A stretch of 64,000 bases of DNA from Peribacillus loiseleuriae (GTDB taxonomy: Bacteria; Bacillota; Bacilli; Bacillales; DSM-1321). Of the stretch, positions 7,719-15,910 are shown one piece after another. The notes beneath the pieces are model-generated. The model had not been told where the DNA came from. It did not search any database and was given only the letters and a program-made list of their open reading frames with translations. The translations under genes were made by a program, and so were the position numbers. The first letter of the stretch is position 1. Every line of letters begins with the position of its first letter. The stretch is taken from positions 5,074,705 through 5,138,704 of the forward strand of contig NZ_LFZW01000001.1 of assembly GCF_001183985.1 (NCBI RefSeq), in the 5' to 3' direction.

Positions 7719-8957
7719 ATGCACAAACAAGTCATTATTATCGGTGCTGGTTTAGCAGGCCTAAGTGCTGCTAAGAAATTGAAAGAACAAAACACTCCAT
7801 TTGTATTATTAGAGGCGACTGAACGCATTGGGGGTAAGATAGATTCCATCACACATGAAAATGGACATTATTTTGAGTTAGGTCCTCAATTTATTAATGA
7901 TGATATGCATGCCTTCAATCAACTATTAAGCGAGGCAAACATTCCCGTTGCAGAAACTGCACTAGACAGCGAATTGATAGAAGTGGATGATCATTCTAAA
8001 CTAGACGCCACTCCGATTTTCCAAAAACTTCACGCTATAGAAGAAGACAGTTTATCTGAAGATGTTCCGCTACAAACCCTATATGAAGAGTTTATAACGA
8101 ATGAGCAGGACCGTCGTATTTTAGAAAGTTATTTTTGTGAAATTTTAAATATCCACCCTTCACAAGCAAGTACAATCGCATCATTCGAAAGTAGTAAACG
8201 TTATATATCGGAGCAAAATGATTTACTCCTTCAAGGGGCAAAACCATTTAAAGAGCTGACTCATTATCTCGCTTCCCTTTTTCAAGAAGAGCTTCTCACC
8301 AATCATCCTGTTATAGCTATTCACAAGGTGAATGATGGCTATGAAGTTCATACGAAGAAGCAAGTGTTTTATGTGCAAGCAGTCATTATAGCGGTCCCTC
8401 CAACGATTGCAAGCCAAATTCAATTTAGCGAATCGTTGAATACACACTTTATGCCAGCGCTTCAAAGCTATGTGAATGGAGCGATTATCAAAATAACATG
8501 GCTTTACCCTCGAAAGTTTTGGCAGGATAAACAGCCACTTCATGGGGTTATTTATACAAGTGTGCCTGGTGTTTCGGTTGTGGATTCATCTAAAAAACAG
8601 GAGGATGCGCGTTTAACAATGTTCATCGGAGCAGGGACAGCACAGGAATTTGCTAACCTTGATGCGACGACTCGCCTACAAAAAGCGACTGCATTACTCG
8701 AGCGCTACTTTGGTAAAATCGCGCATGGCTACACTGACGTTCAGGAAAGTGTTTGGGTGAATCATCCATATTATGGCGGCGGATATAGTGCGAAAGTGAA
8801 ATTTGGTGGGCTCATCGATGCACCTGAAATTTTAAGAACACCGCATGAAAATGTCGTTTTTGCTAGTAGTGAATTAGCACTCAAATTCCCTAACTTTATG
8901 GAAGGTGCTATTCAAGCAGGATACACTGCTGTGGACGAGTTAAAATTAAAAAAATAG
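7719..8957 (+). CDS. FAD-dependent amine oxidase family protein
   Basis: 412 residues. The N-terminal dinucleotide fold VIIIGAGLAGLSAAKKL, ending in LLEATERIGGKI, binds FAD. The C-terminal FASSELALKFPNFMEGAIQAG is the usual second FAD contact of the amine oxidase/protoporphyrinogen oxidase superfamily. It probably oxidises an amine or related small molecule with O2 in the cytoplasm; the substrate is unknown. SD GGAGG lies in the end of the acetyltransferase gene. Pairing of an amine acetyltransferase, an amine oxidase and a drug-sensing MerR regulator suggests a polyamine or xenobiotic detoxification unit (inference). Confidence 0.85.
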   Translation: MHKQVIIIGAGLAGLSAAKKLKEQNTPFVLLEATERIGGKIDSITHENGHYFELGPQFINDDMHAFNQLLSEANIPVAETALDSELIEVDDHSKLDATPIFQKLHAIEEDSLSEDVPLQTLYEEFITNEQDRRILESYFCEILNIHPSQASTIASFESSKRYISEQNDLLLQGAKPFKELTHYLASLFQEELLTNHPVIAIHKVNDGYEVHTKKQVFYVQAVIIAVPPTIASQIQFSESLNTHFMPALQSYVNGAIIKITWLYPRKFWQDKQPLHGVIYTSVPGVSVVDSSKKQEDARLTMFIGAGTAQEFANLDATTRLQKATALLERYFGKIAHGYTDVQESVWVNHPYYGGGYSAKVKFGGLIDAPEILRTPHENVVFASSELALKFPNFMEGAIQAGYTAVDELKLKK

Positions 8958-8972
8958 GTTTATCGCTACATT

Positions 8973-9018
8973 AAAAGGAACACGCACCTGTTTTTTGAAA
9001 CCATCACGTGTTCCTTTT
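8973..9018 (+). terminator. terminator after the amine oxidase gene
   Basis: AAAAGGAACACG pairs with CGTGTTCCTTTT across a 22-nt loop and is followed by T. It is 16 nt downstream of the stop at 8957. The rest of the gap to 9288 contains only rlmH-end repeat copy D. Confidence 0.75.
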
Positions 9019-9212
9019 TGATTCTATTTCTATTTAGAATTAGGGTTGTGTGTAGGGACTATGATCTTGTCATACGTTCGGATGAGACAACCATAGTTCC
9101 CCTCATTTTTAAGCCTTGCGCTGGTGCAACATCAGCAGTGTGACGTAAGCTTTTCCATTCTCTTTGAAGCATAGCTTGAAAAGAACAATTACTTAATAAA
9201 TCAAACGCCTCT

Positions 9213-9268
9213 AAAAAAACTCATTTACTTATGGTACGATTCACCGTAACGAATCTAAATGAGGTGGT
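9213..9268 (-). repeat. rlmH-3'-end repeat, copy D
   Basis: The minus strand has GGTGAATCGTACCATAAGTA followed by AATGAGTTTTTTT, with three substitutions from the rlmH end. It is preceded by the second arm ACCTCATTTAGATTCG. It begins 21 nt after the ogt stop, so it can also act as that operon's terminator. Confidence 0.7.
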
Positions 9269-9288
9269 TTAAAGTTCTTAATTTCTAT

Positions 9289-9777
9289 TTATGCTAAGTT
9301 CCTTTTTAGAGATCTCTCATGTTGAAGCAGCCATTCCTTTCTCCACAGGCCTCCTGCATAACCCGTTAATTTCCCATTTGAACCGATTACTCTGTGACAA
9401 GGAATGACAATGCTTAACTTGTTTTTCCCATTTGCACTCCCTACAGCCCTAATGGCTTTTTCATTCCCGATAGAAACGGCTATATCCTTATAGGATTTCG
9501 TTTCAGCGTAGGGTATTTTTATTAAAGCGTTCCAAACTGTTTTTTGAAAGTTTGTCCCTTCAAATTGATATGGGAATGTAAATTCATGGCGATCGCCTTT
9601 AAAATATTCGTCAAGTTGGTTATAGCATTCTGCTATAGCCGAAGGAATCCCGGGTTGCAAGAAATCCACCTTTTTATTCTCTTCAGAGAACAGAATAGAA
9701 CTGATCGCTTCATGGGTACCGATTATTTCTATTACTCCAATCGGCGATTCATAATCTAATTTATGTATTTTTGTCAT
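9289..9777 (-). CDS. ogt: methylated-DNA--protein-cysteine methyltransferase
   Basis: Suicide repair of O6-alkylguanine by transfer of the alkyl group to a cysteine. 162 residues; the active site is IVIPCHRVIG with the following GYAGG, and the HTH-like FQKTVWNAL and GSANGKN blocks are present. An upstream in-frame methionine exists, but SD GGAGG sits 7 nt before ATG at 9777. It overlaps the end of alkA by 17 bp, forming the last gene of an ada-alkA-ogt repair operon. Confidence 0.93.
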   Translation of the reverse strand: MTKIHKLDYESPIGVIEIIGTHEAISSILFSEENKKVDFLQPGIPSAIAECYNQLDEYFKGDRHEFTFPYQFEGTNFQKTVWNALIKIPYAETKSYKDIAVSIGNEKAIRAVGSANGKNKLSIVIPCHRVIGSNGKLTGYAGGLWRKEWLLQHERSLKRNLA

Positions 9778-10678
9778 ATAAGGACCTCCAAAGATAAAAG
9801 GTAGCATAAGCCTGCCAACCTTTCCAATCTTCTGCTAATTCTTTGATTTCTTCTTTCGTCGGTTTACTCTCAAGTCCTAATAAATTCTTTAATGCATTAT
9901 GAAGGCCGACATCCGCAATTGGTAAGGAAGAGGTATAGTGTAGACATTTCATCATTACATAATCTGCCGTCCATGCTCCAATACCTCTTGTCAGCATTAA
10001 TGATTTTTGTACTTGCTGATCATCTTGTTTCTGAAGCAATAATTCTTTCGTTAATTCCCCATTTATCATGGCTTTAGCAATGCCAATGATATATTCAGCC
10101 TTCCTAGCAGTAAATTGAAGTTTCCTTAAATCCTCCACATTCAATGATGCAATTTTTTCAAATGAGGGGAATAACCAAAACGGTTCCCCTTCAAAAGTTA
10201 GACATTCGCCAAATTGTTCTACGAAGCGTTTCTTTAATGTGTAAGCAAATGTTAAATTTATTTGCTGTCCGATAACCGCCCATACTAGCGCTTCAAATAA
10301 ATCTGGAATGCACATCATCCGTAAGCCATAATATTTATGAGCAATTTTTTTTAAAACTTTATCTCGACTAGCCACTTGATAAAATCCCCCTAAATCCTGA
10401 CCTAAATCAAACCATTCCCAAATATACTCTGCCACTTTTTTGCGAGAGTGAATAGATGGGATGCTTATTGGGAATTCAACTTTTATGGAAGCATTGATAT
10501 ATCCAATTTTAAATAAAATCAAAGATTCATTCACTTTTATTAGTTTATATACAGATCCTCCTTCAGTTTGATGAAGCACCTCCTGATTGGACCTGCCTAA
10601 AAAAATTAAACACTCTTCAAAATTAAATTCCTTAGGAGGATAAATCTCCAAATAAGATCCATGATCAATCCAATTCAT
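9761..10678 (-). CDS. alkA: DNA-3-methyladenine glycosylase II
   Basis: Base-excision glycosylase removing 3-methyladenine and related alkylated purines. 305 residues. An N-terminal beta domain is followed by the HhH-GPD core with VIGQQINLTFAYTLK, the hairpin LTRGIGAWTADYVMM and the catalytic aspartate in LPIADVGLHNAL. The start at ATG 10678 is chosen because SD GAAAGGA is 8 nt upstream; a GTG 24 bases earlier contains that SD. It overlaps ada by 14 bp and ogt by 17 bp, so translation is coupled. The combination points to an alkylation-inducible operon. Confidence 0.92.
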   Translation of the reverse strand: MNWIDHGSYLEIYPPKEFNFEECLIFLGRSNQEVLHQTEGGSVYKLIKVNESLILFKIGYINASIKVEFPISIPSIHSRKKVAEYIWEWFDLGQDLGGFYQVASRDKVLKKIAHKYYGLRMMCIPDLFEALVWAVIGQQINLTFAYTLKKRFVEQFGECLTFEGEPFWLFPSFEKIASLNVEDLRKLQFTARKAEYIIGIAKAMINGELTKELLLQKQDDQQVQKSLMLTRGIGAWTADYVMMKCLHYTSSLPIADVGLHNALKNLLGLESKPTKEEIKELAEDWKGWQAYATFYLWRSLYDKNT

Positions 10679-11234
10679 TTTGGAGTTCCTTTCGATATTC
10701 ACTGGGTGAACAGTCTTTTAAGCTTCGAAACACTTTGTAAAAATTGGAAGAACCCTGAAATCCCACCTCATAGCAGATCTCCAGGTTCGTCAGGCCTGTG
10801 CATTTAAGAAGATGGGCTGCTTTATCGATGCGTATTTTTTCTAAATAAGTACGCGGAGTCTCAGAGGTTTCTTGTTTAAATAAACGTTCCAGATAATAGG
10901 GACTTAAACCGACTTGATCTGCTATATCCTTTAATATCAAATTTTGTTTATAATGATTGAGTAAAAATGTAATGATATCTCTGACAAGCCCAACGTGCGG
11001 GGAATGCTCAACTTCCGGCTGACATCTTTTGCATGCGCGAAAACCAGCTTTTTCAACTTCATTGATGTCATGGTAAAATTCTACATTCATTTTTTTCGGC
11101 TTCCTTGATCTGCAGGAAGGACGACAGTATATTTTAGTTGTTTTCACAGCTGTAAAAAATAGTCCATCATACTTTCGATCACAAGCAATGATCTTTTCCC
11201 ACATTTCTTCAAACGAAAGATTGTTATTACCCAT
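10665..11234 (-). CDS. adaA: methylphosphotriester-DNA methyltransferase / AraC-type activator (AdaA-like)
   Basis: Senses alkylation by accepting a methyl group from phosphotriesters on a zinc-bound cysteine, then activates transcription. The N-terminal Ada zinc domain has YCRPSC and CKRC ligands plus FYHDINEVEKAGFR. The C-terminal AraC HTH is VGLSPYYLERLFKQ with LEICYEVGFQGSSNFYKVF. The methylguanine transferase domain is absent, as in the split Bacillus AdaA/AdaB system; here ogt supplies that function. SD AAGGAG is 7 nt before ATG 11234. It is probably the activator of its own operon. Confidence 0.9.
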   Translation of the reverse strand: MGNNNLSFEEMWEKIIACDRKYDGLFFTAVKTTKIYCRPSCRSRKPKKMNVEFYHDINEVEKAGFRACKRCQPEVEHSPHVGLVRDIITFLLNHYKQNLILKDIADQVGLSPYYLERLFKQETSETPRTYLEKIRIDKAAHLLKCTGLTNLEICYEVGFQGSSNFYKVFRSLKDCSPSEYRKELQNELD

Positions 11235-11259
11235 CATCAAACTCCTTATCCTTTCAAGG

Positions 11260-12030
11260 CTAGCCCTCATACAAATGTTTGGTATCCTTAAACTCTAATA
11301 ATTGTGCAGCATTTTTTTCTAAAAAAGCGATTACTTTGTCAGATAGTGCATTTCCAAAACTAAAACGTCTCACTCCTAATTCTTTAAGCTTATTACAATT
11401 CGTTAGTCCAGGTATAGATAAAACATTTAGTGGGGCACTAATATTCATTGTGATTTCTTTAATCTCATCCTCTTCGATCAAACCGGGAACAAAAATCCCG
11501 CTAGCACCACTCTCAACATACGCCTTTGCTCGTTCTAATGTTTCCAATAACGGGGTTTTCCTTCGAAAATAAGTATCGGTTCTAGCGTTAATATAAAAAT
11601 CTTTATAACCATTATGATCTAACGCTATTCTTATTTTCTCTAGAAGTTTACAGTGCTGTGAAATCTCTTTTAATCCATTTGATTTTTTCAATGAATCTTC
11701 AATATTGATACCAGCTACCCCCACATCCGCCGTCCTTAAAACATTATCAATAATCTTGTTAATGTCTTCACTATACCCAGCCTCAAGATCAGCGGAAACT
11801 GGTATTTTCACATTCTATGTTATCGTTTTGATGATGCCTAAATGTCTGTCAAAATCGATCAATTCACCATCTGCATATCCTAGTGAGTTAGCAATTCCCC
11901 AACTGGTCGTACCAATGGCTTTGAATCCTGCCTTTTCAAGAGTTAAGGCGGAAAGCAAATCCCATGCGTTTCCTAAAAATAATACTTCCTCTAAAGAATG
12001 CATCAGATTAAATTCCTGAATCTTGTTCAT
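11260..12030 (-). pseudogene. isocitrate lyase/PEP mutase family protein, interrupted by one in-frame stop
   Basis: 256 sense codons in one frame broken by TAG at 11815-11817 (codon 72). Upstream it reads VLFLGNAWDLLSALTLEKAG and TTSWGIANSLGYADGE; downstream it reads IPVSADLEAGY, INIEDS and YINARTD, the metal- and substrate-binding motifs of the family. The interrupted position sits in a loop before IPVSADLE, consistent with a single AAG- or CAG-to-TAG change. A GTG six bases after the stop could allow reinitiation, but the protein would lack its first strand. The start is the ATG at 12030 (SD AGGAGG). The gene heads the ada-alkA-ogt operon. A sequencing error cannot be excluded. Confidence 0.8.
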
Positions 12031-12296
12031 TTTATTTCCTCCTAATGTTTATTGGACCCATTTTAACAAGGAATCGACCCCCATTTCGTCCTCATTCTTG
12101 CTCTTATGGTCTGTCTTCGAAACGAAAAAAAGAGAAGCTGTATTGTGCTCCTCTTCTAAAGCTATTTTCACTATAACTTCATCAATAAATAAGCTTATGT
12201 GCCTACCTTATTTCCTTGTACACTGTTGGTCCAATGGAAATTGATATTAGATACCTAATATTAGAAAAACCTCATTTACTTATGATACGGTTCACC
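12031..12296 (-). repeat. 266-bp segment duplicated at 19257-19516
   Basis: From the start of the PEP-mutase-like gene to the rlmH-end repeat, this segment is about 80% identical to 19257-19516. Shared stretches include CCTCCTAATGTTTATTGGAC and TCTAATGGAAATTGATATTAG (one base differs here). In both places it ends exactly in the GAACCGTATCATAAGTAA repeat. This is the best sign that the intervals are units with defined ends. Confidence 0.8.
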
Positions 12297-12320
12297 TTGC
12301 CTAATCTAAATGAGGTTTTT
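12262..12320 (-). repeat. rlmH-3'-end repeat, copy C
   Basis: 35 bases (12262-12296) are identical to the rlmH end at 19482-19516. The second arm AACCTCATTTAGATTAGG at 12297-12320 makes an imperfect palindrome of about 55 bp. It lies 129 nt past the nupC stop. Nothing else is recognisable in 12321-12448. Confidence 0.85.
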
Positions 12321-12448
12321 TAATTTGTAGTTTCAAATTTAAAAAGGGGCAGTTTATTTATTATTTCCTGATCGCCGCTTTTTCTTGAAAATCAATAATT
12401 AAACCAGATTAGCCCGCAAGCTTGATCCGTTAACACTTATGGACCTAT

Positions 12449-13630
12449 TTAAAATACGATGCCGATAATGATAGCTGATAGAACGCTTACAAGTGTAGCG
12501 CCATATAACAACTTTAATCCAAAACGAGCAACAACATTCCCTTGTTTTTCATTCAATCCTTTAACTGCACCAACGATTGTACCAATGGATCCAAAGTTAG
12601 CAAATGAGATTAGGAAAACGGATACAATCGCTGTTGTACGCTCACTTAAACCGTCTTGTATTTTAACAAAGTCGAGCATAGCAACAAATTCATTCGCAAC
12701 AAGCTTTGTCGCCATGATGCTACCAGCATTAACAGTTTCATGCCATGGTACACCCATTAGGAAGGCAATTGGTGCAAAGGCATACCCCAAGACTCCTTGA
12801 AACGAGATGCCGAATATACCACTGAAGATTCCGTTAATTAATGAAATTAACCCAACAAAACCAACTAACATTACCCCAACTACTATAGCTACTTTAAAAC
12901 CATCCATAATATATTCGCCCAGCATTTCAAAAAATGTTTGTTTTTCTTCATTCTGAACTTCAATAATATCTTCTTCCGGTTTAACTTCATACGGATTAAT
13001 GATGGATGCAATGATAAAACCACCAAATAAGTTTAATATTAATGCAACCACTACATACCTTGGTTCTAGCATCGTCATGTATGAACCAACAATTGACATG
13101 GATACAGTCGACATCGCAGACGCACATAAGGTGTACAGGCGATGTTTAGGCAATAATCCAAGCTGGTTTTTCACCGAAATAAATACTTCATTTTGTCCTA
13201 CTATTGCTGCTGCAACCGCATTATAAGATTCTAATTTCCCCATACCATTTATTTTACTTAGGACTAAACCAATATACTTTATAATAAACGGTAGTATTTT
13301 GTAATGTTGCAAAATCCCGATGATTGCTGACATAAAAACAATTGGCATCAAAACAAAAAGGAAGAATGTATGGGCCCCTTCATTTGCAATCCCACCAAAA
13401 ACAAAATTAGTACCTTCATTGGCATATGCAAGTAATTTTGCAAAACTATCGGCAAAACCTTTAATTAAAAATTCCCCTATACTCGTTTTATGTAAAAGCA
13501 ATCCTAAAACAATTTGAAGAACAATCATGACAATGATTGGACGATATTTAATCTTTTTCTTATTATTACTAGCAAGCCATGCTAGTAATAGAACAATAAT
13601 CAGACCAACAGCAGAAATTAAATAGTGCAT
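12449..13630 (-). CDS. nupC: concentrative nucleoside transporter
   Basis: Na+ or H+ coupled import of nucleosides across the membrane. 393 residues with CNT-family architecture: N-terminal helices, gate segment FVFGG, the core VGQNEVFISVKNQLGLLPKHRLYTL, and the later GVPWHETVNAGSIMATKLVANEF and ANFGSIGTIVGAVKGL stretches. ATG 13630, SD GGAGGGGAAAAG. It is the last gene of the deoD / NCS2 permease / nupC operon, 25 bp after the permease gene. The CNT signature is intact, so it should be functional. Confidence 0.92.
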   Translation of the reverse strand: MHYLISAVGLIIVLLLAWLASNNKKKIKYRPIIVMIVLQIVLGLLLHKTSIGEFLIKGFADSFAKLLAYANEGTNFVFGGIANEGAHTFFLFVLMPIVFMSAIIGILQHYKILPFIIKYIGLVLSKINGMGKLESYNAVAAAIVGQNEVFISVKNQLGLLPKHRLYTLCASAMSTVSMSIVGSYMTMLEPRYVVVALILNLFGGFIIASIINPYEVKPEEDIIEVQNEEKQTFFEMLGEYIMDGFKVAIVVGVMLVGFVGLISLINGIFSGIFGISFQGVLGYAFAPIAFLMGVPWHETVNAGSIMATKLVANEFVAMLDFVKIQDGLSERTTAIVSVFLISFANFGSIGTIVGAVKGLNEKQGNVVARFGLKLLYGATLVSVLSAIIIGIVF

Positions 13631-13655
13631 CTTTTCCCCTCCGAAATATCATTGT

Positions 13656-14951
13656 TTACTGTTTAAGCTTACTCCAATGTTTTTCCTTCCATATTAATCC
13701 TTGTTCTAGACTAATAGCTAAAAGGCTTCCACAAATTAATCCATTATTTAAAATGGCTATCACGATCGGAGATAACTGGATCGTGGCTGATGAAGGGATA
13801 AACATTAAACCTACACCCACTAAAAGAGAAACGCCACTAACCATATATGTTCGCTCTTCATGAATAACCTTTTTCAATTCTTTCAAAGATATTCCAACCA
13901 TCTTAACAAAAACAACAAATGTAACGGCATAGCCGATAGGAGCTGGAATACCTGCGATTACATTCATAATCGGTGGAAGCAGGGATATACAGATAACTAA
14001 GCTACATCCAATTAAAAAAGATATTCGTTCTCTCATACCTGTTTGTTCAACATATCCCGCTGCTCCTGAAATAGGTACTGAGCCGATCGCCCCCAAGCAA
14101 CCACAAATTAATTGCGTAATCCCGGACGTAAATCCTGCACGCAAATAACGGCGATTATCCATTGATTGCTTTTGTTTCATAACAGTTTCCATCAACCGGA
14201 TGGATGCAATCGCATTAGTTATTAATAACAGCGTTAACAAAAATGCAGTAGTTATAGTCCCACTATCAAAACGAGGCCTTCCAAACGGAAGCATCTCCGG
14301 TAGTTTAAATAGTGTATCCACCTGTGAAATCACCGGCATATTACCGCCAATCATAAATAATAGCCAACCTATCAATATACTAATTATGATTGAAAATTGT
14401 TGTAGTAAAGCATAAGGGCTGTTCCCTAACCAAAAGGTAATACCAATTACAATCACACTAAGTAAAAGTACTTTACCATCCACCATCGTGTGGCTTGATG
14501 TAATCCCCATCATCCCTTTCATAAAGGAACCACTTAATTGGAAGATCAATAAAAGTAAATAGATAAAAGTGATAGTTGGCGTAAATAAACGGGCTATCTT
14601 ATCCATTAGCTTAAATGCTGAAAGTAGGATAAATAAAACACCGCTAATGATCATTCCTCCACATAAAGCTTGTAAGGCAGCAATGTTAGAGGTATATAAT
14701 ACACCCACCAAACTTGCGTAAATGGTAAAAATGCTCCACCATAAACCTGCCGGACCTTCATGAATAGGTAATTTATGACCCATCAGGCCTTGTAAAAAGC
14801 CAGCGATCCCTAAAGTAATAATTGTGCTCTGAATCAGTCCAGATGTTTCAATGGGTGTTAAGTTATATAAATCTGCGATAGCAATTGGTGCAGCAATTGC
14901 ACCTGCGATCATAAAAATCATCCACTGCAACCCGGACAGTACGACCTTCAT
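13656..14951 (-). CDS. NCS2-family purine/pyrimidine permease
   Basis: Nucleobase:cation symporter with about 12 membrane segments, 431 residues. NCS2 marks are IEGPAGLWW-like HEGPAGLWWSIFTIYAS near residue 65, GGNMPVISQVDTLFKLP and SVPISGAAGYVEQTGM, which resembles the NCS2 signature. The exact substrate (uracil, xanthine or another base) cannot be assigned. It lies between deoD and nupC, suggesting uptake or release of the free base made by phosphorolysis. ATG 14951 has SD GAGAGTGGG. Tight spacing (45 bp from deoD, 25 bp to nupC) supports one transcript. Confidence 0.85.
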   Translation of the reverse strand: MKVVLSGLQWMIFMIAGAIAAPIAIADLYNLTPIETSGLIQSTIITLGIAGFLQGLMGHKLPIHEGPAGLWWSIFTIYASLVGVLYTSNIAALQALCGGMIISGVLFILLSAFKLMDKIARLFTPTITFIYLLLLIFQLSGSFMKGMMGITSSHTMVDGKVLLLSVIVIGITFWLGNSPYALLQQFSIIISILIGWLLFMIGGNMPVISQVDTLFKLPEMLPFGRPRFDSGTITTAFLLTLLLITNAIASIRLMETVMKQKQSMDNRRYLRAGFTSGITQLICGCLGAIGSVPISGAAGYVEQTGMRERISFLIGCSLVICISLLPPIMNVIAGIPAPIGYAVTFVVFVKMVGISLKELKKVIHEERTYMVSGVSLLVGVGLMFIPSSATIQLSPIVIAILNNGLICGSLLAISLEQGLIWKEKHWSKLKQ

Positions 14952-14996
14952 TTGTTTCCCACTCTCTTTTCGTACCCCATTACTTTTACCTATACA

Positions 14997-15704
14997 TTAG
15001 TCATCGATAACTGTATTAAGAGCTATTTCTACCATTTCATAAAAGGATTGTTCACTTTCTTTATGGGTTAAGCGTTCATTAGTTAATAAGTGACTACCCA
15101 CGGTCAAAATAGATAATGCTTGTACACCATATTTAGCAGCTAAGGTATAGAGGGCTGTGCTTTCCATTTCTACCGCTAACACGCCGAAATCCATAAACTT
15201 GTGAAGCCGGTCTAATGTTTCACGATAGAATTCATCAGAATTATAAATGTTGCCAACAAAGACATTTACTTGTTTGCTTTGTGCTTGTTGAAAGGCTTTC
15301 ATTAGCAATGAAAAATCTGCCGTAGGTGCATAATTACAGCCATAGAAAATCTTCTCCGTCAAATTACTATCTGAAGACACTGCTTGGGCTAATATAATAT
15401 CGCGGATATTTAGTTCATCTTGCATCGCACCACATGTACCGATGCGAACCAATTTCTTCACTCCATAATCGTTTATCAATTCAGTTCCATATATACTCAT
15501 CGATGGATTTCCCATCCCTGTCCCCTGAACTGAAACCGGCACACCCTTGTATAATCCTGTGTACCCATACATACCTCTTACTTCGCTATAACAATAAGCC
15601 TTATCTAAAAATTGTTCTGCTACAAATTTTGCACGCAAAGGATCTCCTGGAAGCAACACGCGATCCGCTATTTCTCCTTTTTTTGCACCTAAATGCCCAC
15701 TCAT
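14997..15704 (-). CDS. deoD: DeoD-family purine nucleoside phosphorylase with altered active site
   Basis: The family splits purine nucleosides with phosphate to base and (deoxy)ribose-1-phosphate. 235 residues, start ATG 15704 with SD GGAGGG (an upstream ATG has no SD). Conserved: His4, GDPLRAKF with Arg24, Arg43, VRIGTCGA with Arg87, and VEMES with Glu181. Unusual: the catalytic stretch normally reading TVSDH is TVGSH, so position 204 is Ser instead of Asp, and the position of Arg217 is also Ser. These residues protonate N7 of 6-aminopurines, so specificity is probably changed. It is first in the operon with two permeases. Confidence 0.88.
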   Translation of the reverse strand: MSGHLGAKKGEIADRVLLPGDPLRAKFVAEQFLDKAYCYSEVRGMYGYTGLYKGVPVSVQGTGMGNPSMSIYGTELINDYGVKKLVRIGTCGAMQDELNIRDIILAQAVSSDSNLTEKIFYGCNYAPTADFSLLMKAFQQAQSKQVNVFVGNIYNSDEFYRETLDRLHKFMDFGVLAVEMESTALYTLAAKYGVQALSILTVGSHLLTNERLTHKESEQSFYEMVEIALNTVIDD

Positions 15705-15910
15705 ATTTTTCCCTCCAATTAATTTTAATGTTAAATTCAGGTTTACTAGGGAAACCGTTTCTATTCTCCATAAAAAAAGATGCTCTAGCATTTTCCGAAC
15801 GATTTTCCCTAAGGTTTTATCAGTTCAGAAACTACTATGAGCATAAAGTTTTTTATCATTACAAACTAGACCAGAATCTTACGCAGGGTACGGTAAATAA
15901 TTGACCAAAT

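Noticed and set aside
9066..9190. Minus-strand stretch of about 40 open codons next to repeat D
   Set aside because: Could be the tail of a lost gene cut at the repeat, but I recognise no family and it has no start.
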